Assembly: GCF_010550605.1 (NCBI RefSeq)
Contig: NZ_JAAGNI010000106.1
Span: 1-64,000, forward strand
DNA: 64,000 nt
Source: Streptomyces sp. SID9727
GTDB lineage: Bacteria; Actinomycetota; Actinomycetes; Streptomycetales; Streptomycetaceae
Reading direction: 5' to 3'
Part shown: positions 57,085 through 64,000 of the stretch, one piece after another
Layout: each line of letters opens with the position of its first letter
How positions within the stretch are numbered: the stretch's first letter is position 1
Notes under the pieces: generated by a model
Told to the model about the DNA's origin: nothing
Seen by the model: the letters and a program-made list of their open reading frames with translations, nothing else
Database searches by the model: none
Position numbers and translations under genes: made by a program

Positions 57085-58422
57085 TCAACGGGTCGCGCCG
57101 GTGACCAGCCACTTTCCCGAGCGGGTACGAAGCCAGAGCGTCGCCATCCGCACGATCATCATCAGTGCCATCGCGCCCCACAGGGCACCGAGCCCTCCGC
57201 CCAGGGCGGGGACCAGGAGGGCCGTGGGGGCGAACACGGCCAGCGTCACGAGCATGGCCCACGCCAGGTACGGTCCGTCGCCGGCGCCCATCAGTACGCC
57301 GTCCAGGACGAAGACGACGCCGGCGATCGGCTGGGTGGCCGCCACCACCAGCAGTGCGGGCAGCAGGGCGTCCCGCACTGCCGTGTCGCTGGTGAACAAG
57401 GGGACGAACAAGGGGCGGGTCAAGACGATCAGCACGCCCAGCACCACACCGGACGCGATTCCCCACTCCACCATCCGGCGACACGCCTCGCGCGCGCCCT
57501 GCGCGTCGCCCGCGCCGAGGTAGCGCCCGATGATGGCCTGCCCGGCGATGGCGATGGCGTCGAGGGCGAAGGCCATCAGGCTCCACAGGGAGAGGATGAT
57601 CTGGTGCGCGGCGATATCGGTGTCGCCGAGCCGGGCAGCGACCGCCGTGGCGATGAGCAGGACCGCCCGCAGCGACAGCGTCCGGACCAGGAGGGGCGCA
57701 CCCGCCTGGGCACAGGCCCTGATGCCCGCAGCGTCGGGGCGCAGCGACGCGCCGTGGCGTCGGGCCCCCCGGACGACGACGACCAGATACGCCGCGGCCA
57801 TCGCGAGTTGGGCGATGACGGTGCCCCAGGCCGATCCGGCGATGCCCAGGCCGGCGCCGTAGACGAGGCCGGCGTTGAGGGCCGCGTTGGCGGCGAAACC
57901 GCCGATGGCGACGTAGAGCGGCGTGCGGGTGTCCTGCAGGCCTCGAAGGACGCCGGTTGCGGCCATCACCACCAGCATCGCGGGGATGCCGAGGCTGGAG
58001 ATCCGGAGGTAGGTGATGGCATGGGGCGCCGCTGTGGAGGAGGCGCCGAACACCTCGGTGAGCCAGGGGGCGAGGGGGAGCGTCAGGGCGATGACGGCGA
58101 CTCCGAGCAGGAGCGCCAGCCAGATGCCGTCCATGCCCTGCCGGATCGCGGAGGCGAGATCGCCGGCGCCCACCCGGCGGGCGACCGCTGCGGTGGTGGC
58201 GTACGCGAGGAAGACGAAAATGCTCACCGCGGTCGTCAGAAGGGCGGCGGCGACCGCCAGTCCGGCCAGCTGAGGGGTGCCGAGATGGCCGACGATCGCA
58301 CTGTCGACCATCACGAACAGCGGCTCGGCCACGAGCGCGCCGAAGGCCGGGACGGCGAGCGCGATGATCTCGCGGTCGTGCCGTCGGCGGCGGGAAGACG
58401 GGGTTCCCGGTGGCTGGATCAT
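57085..58422 (-). CDS. MATE family efflux transporter
   Basis: 445 aa from ATG 58422; TTG 58431 is possible. Twelve hydrophobic segments in two homologous halves, with DREIIALAVPAFGALVAEPLFVMVDSAIVGHLG in the first and DTDIAAHQIILSLWSLMAFALDAIAIAGQAIIG in the second, the typical NorM/DinF-like MATE repeat. It exports cationic drugs or metabolites using ion gradients; the substrate is unknown. It is divergent from dnaB across 459 bp. Confidence 0.92.
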   Translation of the reverse strand: MIQPPGTPSSRRRRHDREIIALAVPAFGALVAEPLFVMVDSAIVGHLGTPQLAGLAVAAALLTTAVSIFVFLAYATTAAVARRVGAGDLASAIRQGMDGIWLALLLGVAVIALTLPLAPWLTEVFGASSTAAPHAITYLRISSLGIPAMLVVMAATGVLRGLQDTRTPLYVAIGGFAANAALNAGLVYGAGLGIAGSAWGTVIAQLAMAAAYLVVVVRGARRHGASLRPDAAGIRACAQAGAPLLVRTLSLRAVLLIATAVAARLGDTDIAAHQIILSLWSLMAFALDAIAIAGQAIIGRYLGAGDAQGAREACRRMVEWGIASGVVLGVLIVLTRPLFVPLFTSDTAVRDALLPALLVVAATQPIAGVVFVLDGVLMGAGDGPYLAWAMLVTLAVFAPTALLVPALGGGLGALWGAMALMMIVRMATLWLRTRSGKWLVTGATR

Positions 58423-58881
58423 GGCAGCCAATCTAATCTTCCACAGGTAACAGATGCAATGACGCAGCAGTCCTTACACTTGCTTCCCTGTGGGCAACTC
58501 GTGTGCAGGACGCGCGGTGATCTCGCCCCGACTGCCCAACTTTTTCTCCCCCACAGCCGGTGGATGGGAAAAGGGCAGGTCACAGGGGTCTTTGCGGCGG
58601 GTCTATGAGTTTGTCCACAGTGCTGTCCCCTGCTCCGTGCACAGGTTCCGGGCGGTTCTCCACAGCATCTGCTCTCTCGTCCACAGGGCCTGTGGATAAC
58701 CAGATTGGCTGACGGTGCGGAGCCGCCTACCGTAGTCCGGCGCCCCCACCCTGTTTTGGCTCTGCGACACCGCAGAACTCGACACACCGGAACCGGAGTC
58801 GGGGGTCTTGTTTGTCGGTGCCGTGCCGTAAGAAAGAGAAGCACGGCTAGGTCCGCGGAGCGGACGGGAGGAGGTGGCCGG
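58423..58881. other. MATE/dnaB divergent region with a DnaA-box cluster
   Basis: 459 bp with no supported gene. It contains a cluster of DnaA-box-like 9-mers: TTGTCCACA (58611, perfect), TTCTCCACA (58656), TCGTCCACA (58677), and TTATCCACA on minus (58691-58699), and looser matches near 58437 and 58488. The dnaB promoter should lie in its right end. Confidence 0.7.
58611..58699 (+). promoter_or_regulatory. DnaA-box cluster upstream of dnaB
   Basis: Four good DnaA boxes within 89 bp (58611, 58656, 58677 on plus; 58691 on minus), ending 183 bp before the dnaB ATG. Binding is inferred from sequence only. It could be a titration site or could tie dnaB expression to DnaA activity. Confidence 0.65.
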
Positions 58882-60360
58882 ATGAGCATTCCCGAACCCT
58901 TGGACGACCCCTGGGCGGACACCGGCCCCGGTGACCGGCTGCCCGTATCCCGCCAGCGCAGGGGTGAGGACCGGGACCGTGGCGACCGCCACGACCGCGG
59001 TCGCGAGTCGCGCGACTGGGAGGGCGGATCCGCGGGCTTCGAGCGGGTTCCGCCCCAGGATCTGGACGCGGAGCAGTCCGTGCTCGGCGGCATGCTCCTG
59101 TCCAAGGACGCCATCGCCGATGTCGTGGAGATCATCAAGGGCCACGACTTCTACCGCCCCGCGCACGAGACCGTCTATCAGGCGATCCTCGACCTCTACG
59201 CCAAGGGTGAGCCCGCCGACCCGATCACCGTGGCCGCCGAACTGGTCAAGCGCGGCGAGATCACCAAGGTGGGCGGGGCCCCGTATCTGCACACCCTGGT
59301 CCAGTCGGTACCGACGGCCGCCAACGCCTCGTACTACGCGGAGATCGTCCACGAGCGCGCGGTCCTGCGGCGGCTGGTGGAAGCCGGTACGAAGATCACG
59401 CAGATGGGATACGCGGCCGACGGCGATGTCGACGACATCGTGAACTCGGCCCAGGCGGAGATCTACGCCGTCACCGAGCAGCGGACCAGCGAGGACTACC
59501 TGCCGCTCGGCGACATCATGGAAGGCGCCCTGGACGAGATCGAGGCGATCGGCTCCCGCAGTGGCGAGATGACGGGAGTGCCCACCGGGTTCACCGACCT
59601 CGACGCCCTGACCAACGGTCTGCACCCGGGCCAGATGGTCGTCATCGCGGCCCGCCCCGCCATGGGTAAGTCGACCCTCGCCCTGGACTTCGCCCGCGCC
59701 TGCTCGATCAAGAGCAACATGCCCAGCGTGATCTTCTCCCTGGAAATGGGGCGCAACGAGATCGCGATGCGTCTGCTGTCCGCCGAAGCGCGGGTGGCCC
59801 TGCATCACATGCGTTCCGGCACGATGACCGACGAGGACTGGACGCGGCTGGCCAGGCGTATGCCGGACGTCTCCGCGGCGCCGCTCTACATCGACGACTC
59901 CCCCAACCTCTCCATGATGGAGATCCGGGCGAAGTGCCGTCGCCTCAAGCAGCGCAACGACCTCAAACTGGTGGTCATCGACTATCTCCAGCTGATGCAG
60001 TCCGGCGGTTCGAAGCGCGCCGAGAGCCGTCAGCAGGAGGTCTCCGACATGTCGCGAAACCTGAAGCTTCTGGCCAAGGAACTGCAGTTGCCGGTCATCG
60101 CGCTCTCCCAGCTGAACCGTGGCCCCGAGCAGCGCACGGACAAGAAGCCGATGGTCTCCGACCTCCGTGAGTCCGGCTCCATCGAGCAGGACGCCGACAT
60201 GGTCATCCTGCTGCACCGCGAGGACGCATACGAGAAGGAGTCGCCGCGCGCCGGCGAGGCGGACCTGATCGTGGCCAAGCACCGAAACGGCCCCACGGCG
60301 ACGATCACCGTCGCCTTCCAGGGCCACTACTCCCGCTTCGTGGACATGGCGCAGACCTGA
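58882..60360 (+). CDS. dnaB: Replicative DNA helicase DnaB
   Basis: 492 aa from ATG 58882 (GGGAGGAGG upstream). A streptomycete acidic/Arg leader (1-45), an N-terminal domain (PPQDLDAEQSVLGGMLLSKDA), a linker helix and a RecA-type motor with Walker A ARPAMGKST (about 257-265), Walker B LVVIDYLQLM, and SQLNRGPEQR. The hexamer unwinds DNA at the fork and recruits primase. No intein is present. DciA at 16550 is its likely loader. Confidence 0.97.
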   Translation: MSIPEPLDDPWADTGPGDRLPVSRQRRGEDRDRGDRHDRGRESRDWEGGSAGFERVPPQDLDAEQSVLGGMLLSKDAIADVVEIIKGHDFYRPAHETVYQAILDLYAKGEPADPITVAAELVKRGEITKVGGAPYLHTLVQSVPTAANASYYAEIVHERAVLRRLVEAGTKITQMGYAADGDVDDIVNSAQAEIYAVTEQRTSEDYLPLGDIMEGALDEIEAIGSRSGEMTGVPTGFTDLDALTNGLHPGQMVVIAARPAMGKSTLALDFARACSIKSNMPSVIFSLEMGRNEIAMRLLSAEARVALHHMRSGTMTDEDWTRLARRMPDVSAAPLYIDDSPNLSMMEIRAKCRRLKQRNDLKLVVIDYLQLMQSGGSKRAESRQQEVSDMSRNLKLLAKELQLPVIALSQLNRGPEQRTDKKPMVSDLRESGSIEQDADMVILLHREDAYEKESPRAGEADLIVAKHRNGPTATITVAFQGHYSRFVDMAQT

Positions 60361-60485
60361 CCGGCACCGATGCGGCTTCTCACATCCCGTGTCATTTTCT
60401 CAATCGCCGCTACGTCATGTGACTGACCGCTCCGCAACGGAATCGATAATCGTCGGTCAATCCCGTGGCTCGTTGGGGCGGCCCA

Positions 60486-60917
60486 ATGGGGGCAGCGGCA
60501 CTATGCGGGAACCGCCGAAGGGCTCGTCGGGAGCTGACGAGAGAAGACTTCGCGCGCCTCTACGCGGGCGAACACCAGTCCCTCAACCAGATCAGCGCGG
60601 CCACCGGTTTCTTGCGTCACGTGCTGACCGCTCGCGCACACGACTACGACGTCCCGCTCCGCGACGGGCCCCAGCACTACCAGCCCCGCGGGACAACCGA
60701 CCGGAACCGTCTGATCGAGCACTCGGAGCCGCCGACGAGGCTGGCTGCGCATCGCGCATCCTCCGACCCGCACTCACCGGCCGAGGCGCCGACGAACGCC
60801 CGTTCCGATTCGCCGCCGCGTTCGCCCGCCCCAGCCTCAGCGCGGCGGCAGCAGCCCTCGGCCTCAAGACCGCCACCCTCGTCGCACAGATCAACCGGAT
60901 CGAACGCCGCTGCTGGT
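60486..60917 (+). pseudogene. Broken HTH gene fragment
   Basis: From about 60486 one frame reads ELTREDFARLYAGEHQSLNQ followed by ISAATGF and YDVPLRDGPQHYQ, and a second frame reads RPFRFAAAFARPSLSAAAAALGL then KTATLVAQINRIERR (about 60800-60912). Together they look like an actinobacterial protein with an N-terminal HTH and a C-terminal LysR-like HTH, with the middle part missing and the frame shifted. Similarity stops near 60912, just before the stop codon of the opposite-strand 413-aa gene at 60926, so a rearrangement joined the two. Family assignment is from memory. Confidence 0.55.
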
Positions 60918-60925
60918 GCCCGCGT

Positions 60926-62167
60926 TCACTTGTCGGGGGATTCCGTTGCCCGTGGGATACCGCACCGCCAGCAGTCGTTTGTGTGGTCGTCTTGGCAGAC
61001 GAAGCGGATGGCACCCTCCACGCACCATTCGGCGGCCTCCTCGGACAGCAGGTCGGGCCCGGCAAGGAGTAGCCGACGAAATTCCTTTATGTCCGCAATA
61101 TCGGACGGGCGGTTGGTGAACCACTCGTCGAACCAAGGCTTGTCCCGGTGCAGGCGCCAGTGCGCGTTCTCCCGGTCGTCGACAGCCGTAAGGAACCGAT
61201 CGACGATGCGCCCCCAACTCGGTGCACCGAACCAGCCGTTGTCGGAAGCGCAAAAGTATTCGATCAGGGTCCGCAGGCCGAACTCTTTCTCGTGAAGGCG
61301 GTACCTTCGCCCCCAGGAGATCGCGTCCTGTGCCATCTCCGCGAGTTCTTCTCGCGGATCAACCTCGTGCGCCGGGTCGTCAGCGTTGTGGCAGGCCAGC
61401 CCGAGCTCGAGCACGGACTGCCCTGTCGGTAGGACCCGGGACGGGTCGACGATCGCGAGACCGACAGCGATCCAGTCGACATGGTCGAACGAAAGCATCG
61501 AGCGCACGAGGCGGGTGGTTGCCACGTTGATCCGCATCATCGTGCCGTCGTGGAGCGGACTGATACCGGCATGCCAGTTCTCGACGGGTGTGTTGCGCCA
61601 CACGGCGAGCGTGACGCGGGTGGCAGCCAGCCACAGCAGGGAGTCGTCGTCAAGGTGCCCGAACCGCTTGGCGCACTCCTGGGCCCCGTAGGGGATCAAC
61701 TCTCCCGGTTTCGGCCACCTCTGGCTGTCAGGCTCTTCAGGCGCGTACTCGTAGTCGTCGGCGTACTCGTCGAGAATCCCGCTCAACTCGGCCGCGCTGT
61801 GAGCCTCGCTGTAATCGGAGCCGTCCGGCCCCTCGACGGTGTACATGTCGTGGTCCCATGACACATATACGTCGTCCCAGAGCACGACGGCTTCGCACTC
61901 AATGGCGTTGTCCGTCACAACCGGTCTGATGGTGATGGGCGCAGTACGCCCGTCCGTTCGCTCGCCGTCCTTCTCGGCGGCCCATGCGGTGATGATCCCG
62001 AGCGGCCTCGGAAGGAGAGGGCCGACCTCGTTGATGCTGAACGGCTCGTCGTCGTCATCGGTGTCGAACCGGCTGTTGACGAACGCAACCGCCTCGGAGG
62101 GCGTGCTGACGATGGACTGGGTACCACTCTGGTTGTCAACGACTCGCCACAACGCGCTGTCCTTCAC
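60926..62167 (-). CDS. Unknown protein, 413 aa
   Basis: GTG 62167 with GATAGGAGAGCG upstream. A soluble, strongly acidic protein with many Asp/Glu and Trp, no membrane segment or signal. Notable segments: an N-terminal part MKDSALWRVVDNQSGTQSIV, an Asp/Tyr-rich middle (GILDEYADDYEYAPEEP), a hydrophobic helical core (LLWLAATRVTLAVWR, STLFDHVDWIAVGLAIV-like), and a C-terminus with Cys pair DCWRCGIP. I do not recognise a domain. It is divergent from the 198-aa gene across 283 bp and abuts a broken HTH gene, so it looks like an accessory gene, perhaps part of a defence or immunity cassette; that is speculation. Confidence 0.7.
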   Translation of the reverse strand: MKDSALWRVVDNQSGTQSIVSTPSEAVAFVNSRFDTDDDDEPFSINEVGPLLPRPLGIITAWAAEKDGERTDGRTAPITIRPVVTDNAIECEAVVLWDDVYVSWDHDMYTVEGPDGSDYSEAHSAAELSGILDEYADDYEYAPEEPDSQRWPKPGELIPYGAQECAKRFGHLDDDSLLWLAATRVTLAVWRNTPVENWHAGISPLHDGTMMRINVATTRLVRSMLSFDHVDWIAVGLAIVDPSRVLPTGQSVLELGLACHNADDPAHEVDPREELAEMAQDAISWGRRYRLHEKEFGLRTLIEYFCASDNGWFGAPSWGRIVDRFLTAVDDRENAHWRLHRDKPWFDEWFTNRPSDIADIKEFRRLLLAGPDLLSEEAAEWCVEGAIRFVCQDDHTNDCWRCGIPRATESPDK

Positions 62168-62450
62168 GCCGCTCTCCTATCGCGGTGCATGCACCCGGGG
62201 CGGGTGCGCTGCACCGGCTCGCTCGATACTGACTTCGATCAGGTACTGAAAGGGGCCGGACTGACAGGCTGCACTTGTGGCTCGTCACGATGCCTGGACG
62301 CCGGTTGGGTCGAGACCAGTCCGAGCAGGCCGGGGAGGCTGCCGTCTTCCGATGCCGGCGGCCTCGGACCGGCCCCATCTCGCCGCACCCTAAGCGCAGG
62401 GTCTGACAATTCAGACCGGGCAGCACCTTCATGTGGTCGACAATGAGCGC
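62168..62450. other. Divergent intergenic region in the accessory patch
   Basis: 283 bp between two unknown genes. The only feature seen is a short perfect inverted repeat at 62400-62417 (below). Confidence 0.4.
62400..62417. promoter_or_regulatory. Inverted repeat upstream of the 198-aa gene
   Basis: GGTCTGA (62400-62406) and TCAGACC (62411-62417) with a CAAT spacer, 33 bp before the proposed ATG 62451. It could be an operator over the promoter or a small RNA hairpin. Confidence 0.4.
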
Positions 62451-63047
62451 ATGGACGTCTCTGAGGTGCTCGAAGCAGCCTCTCTGCTGGTTCCGGAAGA
62501 GACCGCCACCGAGAACGACATCACGGTGCGAGAAGTCTGGGACTACCTCGACCACGACGAGTGTGAAATGGCCCTGGTCCTGCTGGAAGAGCTCGGGGAC
62601 GCTCGCTCGCTCCCTGTGGCGTTCTGGGAGCAGCTCGCCGAAGCGGCTGAGGAGCTCCAGCTGGAGCGGAGCGCGAGGTGGTGCGATTGGCGATGCTCCG
62701 AGATCCGCAACGGTGTGATCCGGGCGGATCTGACGCTCCGCCCTGCTGCCGAGGTGCGACGCACGACGCCAATTCCCGGCGACGGTGTTCTGCGGCCCAT
62801 GTGGGACATCGGACGCCTCTCACCCACCGGCGGACGTGCGGTCAGCATCGCTGGGCTCTGGGTGGAGAACATGCCCATGCTGGAGCCTGGTGGGCAAGCC
62901 ACGGTTCGCCTCGTGCCCCTCACCCCCTCCCACTGGACGCACGTCCAGCCCGGCCAGCAGATCACCATGCACGAGGATCGAACCGTGGCCGGCACCGGAG
63001 TCATCTTGGAGGTTTGTCGCCCTGCCACCGCCATGCCCACGCGGTGA
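62451..63047 (+). CDS. Unknown protein, 198 aa, with an EF-Tu domain-III-like C-terminus
   Basis: From ATG 62451 (GTG 62433 is 6 codons earlier). Residues 1-85 are helical and acidic (EVWDYLDHDECEMALVLLEELGD, LAEAAEELQLERSARWCDWR), suggesting a helical-repeat unit. Residues about 95-195 are beta-rich and include PGGQATVRLVPLTPSHWTHV, PGQQITMHEDRTVAGTGVIL, which resembles the third domain of EF-Tu (the G-R-T-V-G-x-G motif). No GTPase domain is present. Function unknown; divergent from the 413-aa gene. Confidence 0.7.
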   Translation: MDVSEVLEAASLLVPEETATENDITVREVWDYLDHDECEMALVLLEELGDARSLPVAFWEQLAEAAEELQLERSARWCDWRCSEIRNGVIRADLTLRPAAEVRRTTPIPGDGVLRPMWDIGRLSPTGGRAVSIAGLWVENMPMLEPGGQATVRLVPLTPSHWTHVQPGQQITMHEDRTVAGTGVILEVCRPATAMPTR

Positions 63048-63314
63048 CATGGGCCGCTGGTGCACATATCTCCGTACGTGGTGGCGTACCCAGGCCGGGC
63101 GTGCGGACAGGCAGTGCAGGCTGCTGCACGGTCTGAGGAAATGACACCGATCTGAGACAGCCGTCGGCCGGCATCGGGTGAGGCTGAAGAGGAATGTCAG
63201 AGGCTCAGGGTCGGCACGTACATCGAAAGCGAGGACCTGCACCGAAAGCGAGGGCCTACAACCGGGCCGGGAAATGGAGTCGCCATACGCCGGAGCGGGC
63301 GGTAGTTGTTGACG
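63048..63314. other. Intergenic region before the serine hydrolase gene
   Basis: 267 bp with no supported gene; the right end should hold the promoter of the hydrolase gene. Nothing else noted. Confidence 0.4.
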
Positions 63315-64000
63315 ATGACTTCTCCAGTTGAACAGTTGCTTCCCGGCACCCGACGGGCCTTGCTGCACCGCGTCGCCACGGCTCAGGCCGAAGGGCGTAG
63401 TCCCTCTCTGGTCGCCGCCGTCCAACGACAGGGACAGGTTGTCTGGGAGGGGGCGCGCAGCTGCGTCGACGGTCATGCCCCGGACGCCGACACGCAGTTC
63501 AGGATCGGTTCTCTCACCAAGACCTTTACCGCCGTCCTGGTGATGCGGTTGCGTGATGAAGGGCTGCTCGACCTGGCGGATCCACTGGAGAAGCACCTGC
63601 CCGGCACCGGCGCGGGCGACGTGACCATCCGCCAGCTGCTCGGCCACAGCGCGGGGCTCGGAGCGGAGACGACCGCGCCCTGGTGGGAGCGGACCCCCGG
63701 CAGTCTGCGGCCCACGCTCGCGGACGTGCTCGAGGGTCAGGTCGCGATGCATCCGCCCGGCAACCGGCACCACTACTCCAACCCGGGTTACACGCTGCTC
63801 GGGTCACTGGTCGAGACCGTGCGCGCGGTGTCCTGGGAGGAGGCGCTGCGTGCCGAGGTGCTGGAACCCCTCGGCATGCACCGGACCAGTCTTCTTCCGC
63901 AGGCGCGGCACGCCGACGGCTGGGCGGTGCATCCCTGGGCGGATGCCTTGCTTCCCGAACCGGTGGAGGACCTGGGGCTCATGGCGCCCGCCGGACAGCT
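63315..64000 (+). CDS. Serine hydrolase, beta-lactamase/class C type (partial, runs off right edge)
   Basis: ATG 63315 starts an open frame of 228 codons to the window edge. The catalytic SxxK is SLTK (Ser65, Lys68 in IGSLTKTFTAV), and Tyr147 of YSN (HHYSNPGYTLLG) is the second catalytic motif. Sequence GLLDLADPLEKHLPG and TIRQLLGHSAGLG are typical of the beta-lactamase/DD-peptidase/esterase superfamily. No signal peptide is visible in the N-terminus, so it is probably cytoplasmic. Substrate unknown. The C-terminal part, including any KTG-like motif, is outside the window. Confidence 0.85.
   Translation, partial: MTSPVEQLLPGTRRALLHRVATAQAEGRSPSLVAAVQRQGQVVWEGARSCVDGHAPDADTQFRIGSLTKTFTAVLVMRLRDEGLLDLADPLEKHLPGTGAGDVTIRQLLGHSAGLGAETTAPWWERTPGSLRPTLADVLEGQVAMHPPGNRHHYSNPGYTLLGSLVETVRAVSWEEALRAEVLEPLGMHRTSLLPQARHADGWAVHPWADALLPEPVEDLGLMAPAGQ

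Noticed and set aside
58705..58881. N-terminal extension of DnaB from TTG 58705
   Set aside because: The ATG at 58882 has GGGAGGAGG upstream and the extension covers the promoter region next to the DnaA-box cluster.

Overview
The window is about 64 kb of high-GC actinobacterial chromosome. Gene order, codon bias, GTG/TTG starts and the oriC structure identify it as the replication-origin region of a Streptomyces (or very close relative). oriC lies at about 20,650-21,230 between dnaN and dnaA and carries roughly 19 DnaA-box-like 9-mers. Seven perfect parS sites (GTTTCACGTGAAAC) are spread over 27-57 kb.

Left arm (1-20.5 kb, mostly minus strand, away from oriC): a partial class E sortase, trpG/pabA and a 61-aa membrane protein in an overlapping operon; DUF881 protein divergent from crgA; rhomboid protease; cyclophilin; DUF5324 protein; tRNA-Ala(TGC); an HTH protein, a Ser/Thr kinase and an exported membrane-anchored protein; a DLW-39 peptide; a small exported protein; tRNA-Ile(GAT); DUF3566 protein, gyrA, gyrB, dciA, recF, gnd and dnaN.

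Right of oriC (21.4-33.5 kb): dnaA, rpmH-rnpA-yidD-yidC-jag, rsmG, parA-parB, a GNAT protein, trxA-trxB, and sigM with its zinc anti-sigma factor. This is the classic origin cluster coupling replication, segregation, RNase P, membrane insertion and redox stress. A lower-GC stretch (about 33.9-35.5 kb) carrying an I36-type peptidase inhibitor and a lipoprotein sits between sigM and the pseudokinase/murJ genes and looks like an accessory insertion.

From 35.5 to 58.4 kb: a pseudokinase next to murJ (lipid II flippase), DUF6049 protein, CCA-adding enzyme, two parS sites built into palindromic terminators, LppU/SCO3897-like protein, MFS permease, inositol-3-phosphate synthase with a PadR regulator and its palindromic operator, a class A PBP, GT87-type glycosyltransferase, alanine-racemase-fold protein, FemX, a small membrane protein, rpsF-ssb-rpsR-rplI and a MATE pump. 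dnaB follows, with a cluster of DnaA boxes upstream.

Downstream of dnaB (60.4-63.1 kb) is a small accessory patch: a broken HTH gene, a 413-aa protein of unknown function and a divergent 198-aa protein. The window ends in a partial serine beta-lactamase-like hydrolase. Most of the window is conserved core. The points most worth a second look are parS sites fused to terminators and to coding sequence, DnaA boxes outside oriC (3' of crgA, upstream of parA and of dnaB), a Shine-Dalgarno-sequestering leader before rpsF, and the two accessory patches.
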